Source: Bradyrhizobium diazoefficiens (GTDB lineage: Bacteria > Pseudomonadota > Alphaproteobacteria > Rhizobiales > Xanthobacteraceae). Taken from it: 64,000 bases of DNA. The translations under genes and the position numbers were made by a program. Location of the stretch: NCBI RefSeq assembly GCF_016616885.1, contig NZ_CP067102.1, positions 3,314,501-3,378,500 on the forward strand. Direction: 5' to 3'. The notes under the pieces are model-generated. The model was not told the origin of the DNA. It ran no database searches and saw nothing but the letters and a program-made list of their open reading frames with translations. Shown piece by piece: positions 17,391 through 25,468 of this stretch. Position 1 is the stretch's first letter, and every line of letters starts with the position of its first letter.

Positions 17391-17587
17391 GCGATCACCC
17401 CAAAGTTTGGTAAGCTCAGCCTAACAACGCAGCCTGGCCTTGCCAATTGCGAGGTTTGGGCCGGATTGCAGCTCGGGCAAATTTCCCAAGCCGGATTGGG
17501 CATGGCTCTTTGGACCGGGCGCGGCGACTTTGATCTAATCGAGTGGAATCGTTGCAGGCCAATCCCTGCAGGTCAGGAGCAATGCGC

Positions 17588-18358
17588 ATGAGTTCGATGA
17601 CGATTGGACCGATTGCGAACACCGCGACCGACCCATCCGAGCGCAGCGCGCTCCTGTTCTGGATGATCTTCACGGGGCTATCGATCTTTGCCGTCGTGCT
17701 GCTGTGGCGGTTCGGCCTGATCCATCTGATGCTGACCTCGGATCGGACCTATATTTCGAGTGTGATCGCGGTGCTCTATATCCTGACCTGCGGTCACTGC
17801 TTCCTGCGCACACGGGCGATCGCCCGTGAGGGGGCGGCTGCACGGCGTTGCCGCGCGGTGCTGGCGGCGCCCGACGGCAGCAGGGTGCTCGATGCGAGCG
17901 CACCCGCGCTGCCGCGCGGGCTGGTGCGCGATCATATCGAGAGCCTTGTGACGAAGGCCGCGGCGCAGGGCTACCGGCCGGTCGACCAGACGCTCTTGCT
18001 GCGGACACTGGCCGACCGCCTGCGCGGCTCCAACGGGTTCGGTGCCTTCGTCTCCGATACGCTGATGAAGCTCGGGCTGCTCGGCACCATCATCGGCTTT
18101 ATCATCATGCTGGCGCCGATTGCGGGGCTGGATGCCGCCGACAAGGTCGCGATGAGGTCCTCGATGGGGCTGATGAGCGACGGCATGGCGGTTGCGATGT
18201 ACACGACGCTGGCGGGTCTCGTCGGTTCCATCCTGGTCCGCATCCAGTACTACATGCTCGATTCCGCGACCCAGCGGGTGTTCTCCGATGCCGTGGTCCT
18301 GACCGAGACCTATGTGACGCCGGTGCTGGAGCGCAAAGGCGCTGGAACGCCGTCATGA
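17588..18358 (+). CDS. MotA/TolQ/ExbB-type proton channel protein
   Basis: 256 residues with four hydrophobic segments: LLFWMIFTGLSIFAVVLL, ISSVIAVLYILTCGHCFL, and the pair LGLLGTIIGFIIMLAPI and MYTTLAGLVGSILVRIQYYML. The last two form the ExbB/TolQ core, with the family's GLLGTIIG and T-L-A-G-L motifs. Such proteins form the stator of proton-driven machines in the inner membrane. GGAG lies eight bases before the ATG at 17588. It overlaps the next gene by four bases. No ExbD/TolR or MotB gene is adjacent, which is unusual. Confidence 0.88.
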   Translation: MSSMTIGPIANTATDPSERSALLFWMIFTGLSIFAVVLLWRFGLIHLMLTSDRTYISSVIAVLYILTCGHCFLRTRAIAREGAAARRCRAVLAAPDGSRVLDASAPALPRGLVRDHIESLVTKAAAQGYRPVDQTLLLRTLADRLRGSNGFGAFVSDTLMKLGLLGTIIGFIIMLAPIAGLDAADKVAMRSSMGLMSDGMAVAMYTTLAGLVGSILVRIQYYMLDSATQRVFSDAVVLTETYVTPVLERKGAGTPS

Positions 18359-19026
18359 TGGATGATTTCGGTCTCTATCCGCGCGAGGAGCCGTTCGATC
18401 CCTTGGGCGTGATGCTGTTCAAGGCGCTCCAGGTGGTCGCCTTCCTGTTCTTCCTCGCGCTGCTCGCGGTCTCTCCCGACGCCAAGGAAGGCAAGATCGA
18501 CTCCAAGGCCGAGTTCATGATCACGCTGGACTGGCCCGACAACCATCCTGACGATCTCGACCTGTTCGTGCAGGATCCCGCCGGCAACATCGCCTGGTAT
18601 CGCCATCGCGAGGCCGGTTTCCTCACGCTCGATCGCGACGATCGCGGAGGCGCCAACGACTTCATCATGGTCAACGGCAAGAAGATCGCTTCACCCATCC
18701 GCGAGGAGATCGTGACGGTGCGCGGCATCGTCGCCGGCGAATACACCGTCAACGTCTCGCATTTCGTCGCCACGACCGGCGAGCCCGTGACGGCCAATGT
18801 GAAGGTGCAGAAACTCAATCCGACTGCGCAGGTGGTCTTCGACAACAAATTCACGCTCAACCATACTGGCGACGAGAAGACCGCGGTGCGGTTCCGGCTC
18901 GATACCGAAGGCAAGGTGGTCAATGTGGACCAGCGGCCGAAATCGCTGCTGGAAACCTTCCGCAGCACCTGGCGCAACGGCGCTGACGTCGATCCGAAGA
19001 CCGGTGTGAGGATCCGTCGTGATTAA
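18355..19026 (+). CDS. One-helix membrane protein with a DUF2135/YfaP-like periplasmic domain
   Basis: 223 residues. A short cytoplasmic N-terminus and one helix (VMLFKALQVVAFLFFLALLAV, about 19-39) lead to a periplasmic beta domain. It carries LDWPDNHPDDLDLFVQDPAG and FLTLDRDDRGGANDF, then VRGIVAGEYTVNVSHF. The pattern 'xDLDLxVxDPxG ... LdrDdrgG' is that of DUF2135-type beta-sandwiches. Topology matches ExbD/TolR (one helix, periplasmic domain), so it may replace them as partner of the channel protein. The start overlaps the upstream stop (ATGA), and its own end overlaps the next gene by eight bases. Confidence 0.75.
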   Translation: MMDDFGLYPREEPFDPLGVMLFKALQVVAFLFFLALLAVSPDAKEGKIDSKAEFMITLDWPDNHPDDLDLFVQDPAGNIAWYRHREAGFLTLDRDDRGGANDFIMVNGKKIASPIREEIVTVRGIVAGEYTVNVSHFVATTGEPVTANVKVQKLNPTAQVVFDNKFTLNHTGDEKTAVRFRLDTEGKVVNVDQRPKSLLETFRSTWRNGADVDPKTGVRIRRD

Positions 19027-19624
19027 TCTGCAGGCGGTCATCCTCACTTTGTCGGTCGCCTATGCCGTGATCGGCGCGCTGCTGCTGGTCGTGCTGGTCT
19101 ATGCACGGCTGCACTGGTCGCTGAAGGCGGTCGCGGTGGTGGTGACCAGCGCCTTCTATGTCGTCAGCTTCACGGAAATGCGCGGGCTGCTCGGCTGGGC
19201 CAGCAGCGACAGGCTGCCCACCGCGTTCAAGCTGCTCAAGGCGCGGATCGTCGAGCCGCATTCGCTGGAGGGCGATCCCGGCTCGATCTATCTGTGGGTC
19301 GAGGAACTCGACGAGGATCACCGTCCGAGCGGCATCCCGCGCGCCTTCCGCGTCCCCTACAACGACACTCTGGCCGACAAGACCCATGCAGCCGAGAACG
19401 AGATCGCGGCGGGCCACCCGCAAGGCGGACGCGCGGCGGACTTCGGCGGCGGCGAGGGCAGCCTGATCGACATGGTCCGGGAATATGTGACGCCCAAGGT
19501 CATCCTCGAGACCAGCGGCGGCGATTCCTCGACCGGGGAGTTCAATGCCCCGCCGGCCGGCGCGCAAGCAGCGGTCTTCACGCCGCTGCCGCCTCCCCGG
19601 ATGCCGCCCAAGGACGAGCAATAG
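19019..19624 (+). CDS. Hypothetical membrane protein of the TolQ-like cassette
   Basis: 201 residues starting with GTG inside the preceding gene. Two hydrophobic helices (LSVAYAVIGALLLVVLVYARL and LKAVAVVVTSAFYVVSFTE) are followed by a hydrophilic region with LLKARIVEPHS, IYLWVEELDEDHRP and IPRAFRVPYN, then a Gly/Pro-rich disordered tail ending PPRMPPKDEQ. The family is not recognised. Tight overlap with the two genes upstream argues for one complex in the inner membrane. A 117-base gap separates it from the next gene. Confidence 0.7.
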   Translation: MINLQAVILTLSVAYAVIGALLLVVLVYARLHWSLKAVAVVVTSAFYVVSFTEMRGLLGWASSDRLPTAFKLLKARIVEPHSLEGDPGSIYLWVEELDEDHRPSGIPRAFRVPYNDTLADKTHAAENEIAAGHPQGGRAADFGGGEGSLIDMVREYVTPKVILETSGGDSSTGEFNAPPAGAQAAVFTPLPPPRMPPKDEQ

Positions 19625-19741
19625 CCTCTTCACCATTGCGCCAGCGTGCCGCTGGTAAACCGCCCCGCGCTGGCGCATCTTGTTGACCTCCCTCAAATTG
19701 GCTTTATCGGCATCGATTAAGAATTTGAGGGTGGAGGGTGC

Positions 19742-20482
19742 GTGCTTCTCGCTGTCTTCTCGGATATCCACGGTAACCGGCAGGCGTTCGAGGCATGCCT
19801 GAAGGCGGCCCGCGCGAAAGGCGCGGAGCGGTTCGTCATGCTCGGCGATTTCGTCGGCTATGGTGCCGATCCGGAATGGGTCGTGGATACCGCGATGGAG
19901 CTGGTTGCCCAGGGCGCCGTCGCCGTCCGTGGCAATCACGATCAGGCGGTGAGCTCCTCGTTGGAGACCATGAACAATGAGGCCCAGATTGCGATCGAAT
20001 GGACGCGCGGACGGCTCGACGCCGCACAGCGCCGGTTTCTTGCCGAGCTGCCGATGCTCGTCGAGGACGGCGACCGTCTGTTCGTGCACTCGGAAGCCTC
20101 TCATCCCCAGCGCTGGCACTACATTCGCTCGACGGCGGATGCTGCCAAGAGCCTGATATCGACCCCCGCCCACGTGACCTTCTGCGGCCACATTCACCGT
20201 CCCGCGCTCTATTCGATGTCGGTAACGGCGAAGATGACAGGCCTCGTGCCCAAGACCGATGTGTCCGTGCCACTCCTGCGCGGGCGGCAATGGCTGGCCG
20301 TGCTCGGCGCGGTCGGCCAGCCGCGTGACGGTGATCCATCGGCGGCTTTCGTGCTGTTCGACACGATCTCATGCCAGATCACGTATTGCCGCGCGGCCTA
20401 TGACGTCGCGAGCGCGGCGAACCGGATTCGCGAGAACGGCCTGCCGCATCGACTCGCCGACCGGCTGTCGGAGGGGCGCTAG
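19742..20482 (+). CDS. Calcineurin-like metallophosphoesterase
   Basis: 246 residues of the YfcE/MPE type. Metal-site motifs in order: FSDIHGNRQAF, LGDFVGYGADP, RGNHDQAV, FVHSEASHP and FCGHIHRPA. The enzyme hydrolyses phosphomono- or diesters; its substrate may be a protein, nucleotide or small molecule. The GTG start at 19742 follows GGAGGG. It ends six bases before the Ser/Thr kinase gene, so phosphatase and kinase are made together, which suggests opposing activities on one target. Confidence 0.88.
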   Translation: MLLAVFSDIHGNRQAFEACLKAARAKGAERFVMLGDFVGYGADPEWVVDTAMELVAQGAVAVRGNHDQAVSSSLETMNNEAQIAIEWTRGRLDAAQRRFLAELPMLVEDGDRLFVHSEASHPQRWHYIRSTADAAKSLISTPAHVTFCGHIHRPALYSMSVTAKMTGLVPKTDVSVPLLRGRQWLAVLGAVGQPRDGDPSAAFVLFDTISCQITYCRAAYDVASAANRIRENGLPHRLADRLSEGR

Positions 20483-20488
20483 AGACCG

Positions 20489-21928
20489 ATGCCGAAACCC
20501 CTGGTCAAACCCGGCGCCGTGATCGACGGCTACACCATCGGCGAATGCGTGCATGCCGGCGGCATGGCGACGCTCTGGACCGTCACCCATGCCGGCATTG
20601 ACGCGCCGCTGCTGATGAAGATTCCGAGAGCGTCCGAGGGTGAGGACCCGGCGGCGATCGTCTCCTTCGAGATGGAGATGATGATCCTGCCCCGGCTGAC
20701 AGGACCCCATGTGCCCCACTGCTTCGGTACCGGCGATTTCGCGCATCAGGCCTACGCCGTGATCGAGCGCATTTCGGGGACAACCCTCTACAAGCGGCTG
20801 CCCGACCTGCCGCTGCCTTACGACGAAGTTCGGCTGATCGTCGCGAAGATCGCGACCGCGCTCGCCGATTTGCACCGGCAGAACGTGATCCATCACGACA
20901 TCAAGCCGAGCAGCATCATGTTCCGTGAGAGCGGTGATGCGGTGCTGATCGATTACGGCCTCTCGCACCACGATCATCTGCCAGATCTGTTGCAGGCGGA
21001 GTTTCGCCTGCCTTACGGCACCGCACCCTATATGGCGCCGGAACGGCTGCTTGGGGTCCGCGACGATCCGCGAAGCGATTTGTTTTCGCTCGGCGTGCTG
21101 CTGTATTTTTTCACCACCGGCGAACGTCCCTTCGGCGAGGGCGAGACGTTGCGCGCGATGCGGCGAAGGCTGTGGCGCGATCCGTATCCGCCGCGTGCGC
21201 TCCGCAGCGACTATCCGCCCTGGCTCCAGGAGGTGGTGCTGCGGTGCATCGAGATCGAGCCGGACTGGCGTTATCCGACCGCGGCCCAGCTCGCCTTTGA
21301 TCTGACCCATCCAGACCAGGTCAAGCTCACTGCGCGCGCGGAGCGGATGAAGCGCGATCCCCTCAGCGTCGCCTGGCGGCGCCGTTTCAACCCCGACGTC
21401 AAGCCACAGGGCGCGAGATCGGATCTTGCGACGCAAATCGCGCAGAGCCCGATCGTCACGGTCGCGCTCGACACGGCGGAAGGTGCGCCGGAACTGAACG
21501 AGTCGCTGCGGGTCACCACGGAACGCATCCTGGCGACGCTGCCGTCAGCGCGGCTCGCCTGCGTCAATGTGTTGAAGCTTAATCGCATCGCTATCGACAA
21601 GACGCTGGACGAGCAGGGCTCCAACAAGCACATCGACCGCCTCGTCGCGCTCCGGCATTGGGCGACGCCGTTGAAGCTGGACGAGAGCCGGCTGTCGGTT
21701 CATGTGCTGGAGGCCGTCGATCCCGCGGCTGCGTTGTTGGAGTTCGCCGAGGTCAACCAGGTCGACCATGTCATCATCGGCGCGCGGCAGGGCTCGTTCA
21801 GGCGCACGCTGCTCGGCAGCGTGTCGGCCAAGGTGGCTGCGGAGGCGGCCTGCACCGTCACTGTGGTGCGGCCGCCGCGGATGGCTGCGGATGCGGGAGA
21901 AGCCGACGCGGGCGAGGCGGCGGGATAA
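20489..21928 (+). CDS. Ser/Thr protein kinase fused to a universal stress protein domain
   Basis: 479 residues. Kinase domain at about 12-275: ATP Lys44 (LLMKIPR), catalytic loop HHDIKPSSIMF with Asp137 and Lys139, metal Asp155 in IDYGL, and APE in APYMAPERL. The usual Asn of the catalytic loop is Ser142, and the glycine loop is degenerate. From about residue 325 a USP domain follows, with the nucleotide-binding pattern VIIGARQGSFRRTLLGSVS. No transmembrane helix is seen. Joined with the phosphoesterase upstream, it probably signals stress or nucleotide status. The substrate is unknown; the TolQ-like cassette is nearby. Confidence 0.88.
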   Translation: MPKPLVKPGAVIDGYTIGECVHAGGMATLWTVTHAGIDAPLLMKIPRASEGEDPAAIVSFEMEMMILPRLTGPHVPHCFGTGDFAHQAYAVIERISGTTLYKRLPDLPLPYDEVRLIVAKIATALADLHRQNVIHHDIKPSSIMFRESGDAVLIDYGLSHHDHLPDLLQAEFRLPYGTAPYMAPERLLGVRDDPRSDLFSLGVLLYFFTTGERPFGEGETLRAMRRRLWRDPYPPRALRSDYPPWLQEVVLRCIEIEPDWRYPTAAQLAFDLTHPDQVKLTARAERMKRDPLSVAWRRRFNPDVKPQGARSDLATQIAQSPIVTVALDTAEGAPELNESLRVTTERILATLPSARLACVNVLKLNRIAIDKTLDEQGSNKHIDRLVALRHWATPLKLDESRLSVHVLEAVDPAAALLEFAEVNQVDHVIIGARQGSFRRTLLGSVSAKVAAEAACTVTVVRPPRMAADAGEADAGEAAG

Positions 21929-21957
21929 GCCGCGCGCGGGCGGCGTCGGGAAAGCGA

Positions 21958-22149
21958 TCACGCCGCGTGGGCGGTGTGGACCGAGCGCCTGCGGCGGATC
22001 CGCCAGGTGAAGTGTGGACCAGCCTCGCCGTGATCCGCGCTGCCGCCGAAGTGCTGAATGATCTCGCGGCAGGGTTCGCAGTTGAAGAGGTTACGCGACG
22101 CTGACGCTTTGGTCATCTCCTTCAGGCAGTTCGGGCAATGCGGTTTCAT
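21958..22149 (-). CDS. Small zinc-ribbon-like protein (63 residues)
   Basis: Begins MKPHCPNCLKEMTKASASRN and then LFNCEPCREIIQHFGG. Two CxxC pairs spaced by about 20 residues suggest one zinc site. The C-terminal half is basic (WRIRRRRSVHTAHAA). A TTG start nine codons earlier is possible and would overlap the stop of the small frame upstream. No function can be assigned. It converges with the kinase gene. Confidence 0.65.
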   Translation of the reverse strand: MKPHCPNCLKEMTKASASRNLFNCEPCREIIQHFGGSADHGEAGPHFTWRIRRRRSVHTAHAA

Positions 22150-22172
22150 AAGTCTTGGTCCGGAAAAAGATT

Positions 22173-22352
22173 TCAATGCCGGCGCGGTGACCGGAACGGG
22201 TGATCCAGGTCCGCGGTCTCGCCGCCTGGATCATCGTGCATCTCGCCCTCGGTGCGTTCGAGCCGACCGAAGAAGTAGTCGAGATTCGGATGCGGACGTC
22301 GCGGGATGCGGCACCTGCGTTTCGGCCGACGCTTCACGAGGGCGATCTGCAT
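22173..22352 (-). CDS. Possible small basic protein (59 residues), doubtful
   Basis: A frame beginning MQIALVKRRPKRRCRIPRRP and continuing NLDYFFGRLERTEGEMHDD starts four bases after the small membrane protein at 22357-22497 ends. Its stop touches a TTG that could start the zinc-ribbon gene. Position favours a small operon, but the opposite strand also holds an open frame with protein-like composition over the same bases, so this call is weak. Confidence 0.3.
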   Translation of the reverse strand: MQIALVKRRPKRRCRIPRRPHPNLDYFFGRLERTEGEMHDDPGGETADLDHPFRSPRRH

Positions 22353-22356
22353 GGCG

Positions 22357-22497
22357 TCAGGCCCGATAGCGGTCGCGACCGATGATGCGGGTCGAACGCG
22401 CCGGGGCCCTTACCGGTCCAGCCGAGGGGCCGAACACAACGAAGACACAAAAACCGATCGACAACGCTACGCCAGTCCAAACCAGGGTCGTCGTCAT
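22357..22497 (-). CDS. Small membrane protein (46 residues)
   Basis: Reads MTTTLVWTGVALSIGFCVFV then VFGPSAGPVRAPARSTR and ends GRDRYRA: one N-terminal transmembrane helix and a basic tail, so it is probably anchored in the inner membrane with the tail inside. AGGAG lies at a good distance before the ATG. The function is unknown; similar one-helix proteins often modulate larger membrane complexes. Confidence 0.6.
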   Translation of the reverse strand: MTTTLVWTGVALSIGFCVFVVFGPSAGPVRAPARSTRIIGRDRYRA

Positions 22498-22647
22498 GAT
22501 GTGCTCCTGTCAAATCAGGCAGGAATCACTAGCGGTGATTTGCACGAATCAGAGAAGCCCGGAGGAGTACGGATCGTGGTTGCAATTTTAGGCATTGCGT
22601 TTCGCAACGCCCGCAAGAACCGCAGATTTGCGCGCGCTTATGACGCT

Positions 22648-23349
22648 TCAGATCGCCTCGCCGCGGGCGCCCGCGGCCGCGTTGCGGATCGCCGCGATGT
22701 TGGTCTTGTACGCATCCTGCGTGCCGCCTTTGAACACGGAGGTGCCGGCGACAAAGGCATTGGCGCCGGCAGCGGCGAGCGCGCCCGCGACATCAGGGCC
22801 GACGCCGCCATCCACCTCGATGTCGATCGGCCGGCCCGCCGTCATCGCGCGGATGTCGCGGATTTTGCCGATCGCGGAGGGAATGAAAGCCTGGCCGCCG
22901 AAGCCTGGATTGACCGACATCACCAGCACGAGGTCGACCAGATCGAGCACGTATTCCAGCACGCTGATCGGCGTGCCCGGATTGAGCGAGACGCCGGCCT
23001 TCTTGCCGAGCGCGCGGATCGCCTGCAGCGAGCGGTGCAAATGCGGACCCGCCTCGGCATGCACGGTGATGTGGTCACAGCCGGCCTTGGCAAAGGCCTC
23101 GAGATAGGAATCACAGGGCGAGATCATCAGATGGGCGTCGAACACCTTCCTGGTGTGCGGCCGCATCGCCTTGATGACGTCGGGGCCGTAGGAGATGTTG
23201 GGAACGAAGTGGCCGTCCATCACGTCGAGATGGATCCAGTCGGCGCCCGCGGCGTCCACCGCGCGGACCTCTTCGCCGAGCTTCGAGAAATCCGAGGCCA
23301 GGATCGAGGGCGCGATTGCCAGGGGGCGGGGGGCGAAGGCTTGGGTCAT
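22648..23349 (-). CDS. rpe: Ribulose-phosphate 3-epimerase
   Basis: 233 residues. TIM-barrel landmarks are all present: [13 protein letters not shown] with the first catalytic region, [14 protein letters not shown] (metal His and Asp), [21 protein letters not shown] (catalytic Asp region nearby) and IEVDGGV at the phosphate site. It interconverts ribulose 5-phosphate and xylulose 5-phosphate for the pentose phosphate and Calvin cycles. The start at 23349 is chosen by alignment with the family's IAPSIL position; an upstream frame opening adds 24 atypical residues. Confidence 0.95.
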   Translation of the reverse strand: MTQAFAPRPLAIAPSILASDFSKLGEEVRAVDAAGADWIHLDVMDGHFVPNISYGPDVIKAMRPHTRKVFDAHLMISPCDSYLEAFAKAGCDHITVHAEAGPHLHRSLQAIRALGKKAGVSLNPGTPISVLEYVLDLVDLVLVMSVNPGFGGQAFIPSAIGKIRDIRAMTAGRPIDIEVDGGVGPDVAGALAAAGANAFVAGTSVFKGGTQDAYKTNIAAIRNAAAGARGEAI

Positions 23350-23602
23350 GGCGTGGTTTCCCGTGGCGGCCGAAAAGCGAATGGCCTCGCCTAACATGGG
23401 CCCCTCGGCCGGGCAATGCACGGAGGATGAGCTTCCTGTGGGCGGAAAATTCTGCCGCCGGCGGCATGAATTGCCGATGTTCCCCGATCCCAGAGAGTGC
23501 GGCCGATACGGATTTCATTGAGCTTTTTGCGCTGGCACGACGCTTGCTGACCTCACGGCCAGAACATTGACCGCGGCATGCCGCATCGGTTGGAGTTGTG
23601 CA

Positions 23603-24406
23603 ATGTTGTTTGCCCTTGGCGCCGTCTCGAGTGCGCTCGATGCCATTCAATCGCTGACGAACTCGAAATCCTCGTCGTCGACGCAGAAGACGGGATCGTC
23701 GCAAAACGCGACGACCAATCCGTTCGCGATCGACACCAGCAGCAACAGCACGAGCAGTGGCGCGACCTCCTCGGTCAATTCAGGCAACTGCGCACAGATA
23801 TCGCCGGAGACGATGAGCGCGCTGATCGCTGCGCAGAGCCAATCGTCGGACAGCACGAATGCGACGAGCAGCTCGACCTCGTCGAGCCAGGACGATGCGC
23901 TGAAAGATCTGTTCTCGCAGATCGACGCCAATGGCGACGGCCAGATCACCAAGTCGGAGTTCGAGAACGCGCTCGGCGCCGGCGGCACCAATCTGGCGCA
24001 GGCCGACGACGTGTTTTCCAAGCTTGACGGCAATTCCGACGGCAACGTCGGCCTCGACGAGATGTCGAAGGCGCTGAAGGGCAGCGGCCATCACGGCGGT
24101 CACCACCACGCGCAGGGGGCGAGCGGCTCGGGCGATGCGTCAGGCAGCGTCTCCGATTCCTCGTCGTCTTCCTCGAGCGGCGGCTCGACCTCGACCACGA
24201 CGACCGGCGCCGACGGCTCGACCACCACCACCGTGACCTATGCCGACGGCTTCAAGATGACGACGACGGTGCCGGGCGCATCGAGCTCTTCAAATGGATC
24301 GGGCGCCGGCAATTCGCCCTATGACTGGTTCGCGCAGATGATGCAGCGCCAGGGGCAAGTATCGTCCGCTACCGCGGCCTCTTCCTCGATGTCGATGAGC
24401 GTGTAA
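23603..24406 (+). CDS. Ser/Thr-rich EF-hand calcium-binding protein
   Basis: 267 residues. Begins MLFALGAVSSALDAIQSLTN, then a long Ser/Thr/Asn-rich region. Two EF-hand loops lie at about 108-119 (DANGDGQITKSE) and 140-151 (DGNSDGNVGLDE), both with full Dx[DN]xDG ligands. A His-rich patch (HHGGHHHAQ) and a Thr/Ser/Gly-rich tail follow, ending near PYDWFAQMMQRQ. There is no convincing cleavable signal peptide; the hydrophobic start is short. It could be exported by a non-Sec route, which is inference. GGAG lies before the ATG. Confidence 0.8.
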   Translation: MLFALGAVSSALDAIQSLTNSKSSSSTQKTGSSQNATTNPFAIDTSSNSTSSGATSSVNSGNCAQISPETMSALIAAQSQSSDSTNATSSSTSSSQDDALKDLFSQIDANGDGQITKSEFENALGAGGTNLAQADDVFSKLDGNSDGNVGLDEMSKALKGSGHHGGHHHAQGASGSGDASGSVSDSSSSSSSGGSTSTTTTGADGSTTTTVTYADGFKMTTTVPGASSSSNGSGAGNSPYDWFAQMMQRQGQVSSATAASSSMSMSV

Positions 24407-24421
24407 GCGCGTTCTGAAGCC

Positions 24422-25426
24422 CTAACCATACCGATCTTTCCACGCCGGTAGCGCGCCCGGGAACGGCAGCGCGGTCGCGCTGTAGATGCCGCGGGCGATC
24501 GCGCGCGCGACCACATTGGCGGCGACCATGCCGAGCTCGGTGAGGCCCACAACCGGATCGATCGGCTTTGCGCATGTCGCGGCGGCAAACAGCACGTCAC
24601 CATCGATCGGGGCGTGCACCGGATAGATCGCGCGCGCGAAGCCGGTATGCGCGATCATCGCCAGCCGCTTGGCCTGGGGCTTGGTCAGCACCGCGTCGGT
24701 GACGACGACGCCGATCGTGGTATTTTCGCGCTCGGTCGCGGCAGGGCCACCCTTGATGCGCATCCTGAGCATGTCGTCCGTGAACGCATCAGGCAGCCCG
24801 CGGCCACCGAACTCGCCATCGACCTCGAACGGCGCCGCCCAGAACCACGGTCCGTCGCCGACGGTGGCGCTGCCGACCGCATTGACGGCGATGAGCGCCG
24901 CGACTGTGATGCCACTGCTGGTGACGGCGGACGCCGAGCCTAGCCCGCCCTTGAATGTCGCTGTGGTGGCACCGCAGCCGGCGCCAACGCTGCCGAGCGC
25001 GAACTCCGTCCCGGCGGAGACGGCCGCGGTGTAGCCGAGATCGCGATAGGGCGCGAAGCGGCCCCACGCCTTGTCGCCGCCGTTGAGCAGATCGAACAGG
25101 ATCGCGCCCGGCACGATCGGGATCAGCGCCTCTCGCACGCGGAAGCCGCGGCCCTGCTCGGCGAGCCAGGCCTGGATGCCGCCGCCCGCCTCGATTCCGA
25201 AGGCGGAGCCGCCGGACAGCGCAATCGCGTCAACACGTTCGACCGTGCCGGCAGGATCCAGTAACGCCTCCTCTCGCGTTCCGGGACCGCCGCCGCGAAC
25301 GTCGATCGCCGCCACGGCCGGCTGGTCGAACACGACCGCCGTCGTGCCCGAGGCGAGTTTTGCATCATGGGCGTGGCCGACGCGGACGCCGGCGATATCG
25401 GTGAGGAGGTTTTTCAAGGACGGCAC
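24422..25426 (-). CDS. P1-family (DmpA-type) aminopeptidase
   Basis: 334 residues of the self-cleaving P1 peptidase family. Visible are VRVGHAHD near the N-terminus, VDAIALSGGSAFGIEAGGG, and the conserved SAVTSSGITVAALIAVNAVG in which a Ser after small residues is the processing site and nucleophile. Members such as DmpA cleave N-terminal D- or L-amino acids or beta-peptides, acting as an alpha/beta heterodimer after autoproteolysis. It ends 15 bases from the converging EF-hand gene. Confidence 0.88.
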   Translation of the reverse strand: MPSLKNLLTDIAGVRVGHAHDAKLASGTTAVVFDQPAVAAIDVRGGGPGTREEALLDPAGTVERVDAIALSGGSAFGIEAGGGIQAWLAEQGRGFRVREALIPIVPGAILFDLLNGGDKAWGRFAPYRDLGYTAAVSAGTEFALGSVGAGCGATTATFKGGLGSASAVTSSGITVAALIAVNAVGSATVGDGPWFWAAPFEVDGEFGGRGLPDAFTDDMLRMRIKGGPAATERENTTIGVVVTDAVLTKPQAKRLAMIAHTGFARAIYPVHAPIDGDVLFAAATCAKPIDPVVGLTELGMVAANVVARAIARGIYSATALPFPGALPAWKDRYG

Positions 25427-25468
25427 TCCGCTGCATCGCCTCAGCGATAGCGCAGGCGAGCGGCACGC

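Noticed and set aside
16224..17591. Plus-strand open frame of about 455 codons opposite the histidine kinase
   Set aside because: No recognisable domain; the minus-strand kinase carries all expected motifs.
17588..19624. Zorya-type or Mot-type system
   Set aside because: The channel protein fits, but no OmpA/MotB-like peptidoglycan-binding partner, helicase or nuclease is present.
22200..22385. Plus-strand small frame (about 61 codons) overlapping the minus-strand small genes
   Set aside because: Its composition is protein-like, but the start context is weaker than that of the 46-residue minus-strand gene. Kept only as a caveat for the 59-residue frame.
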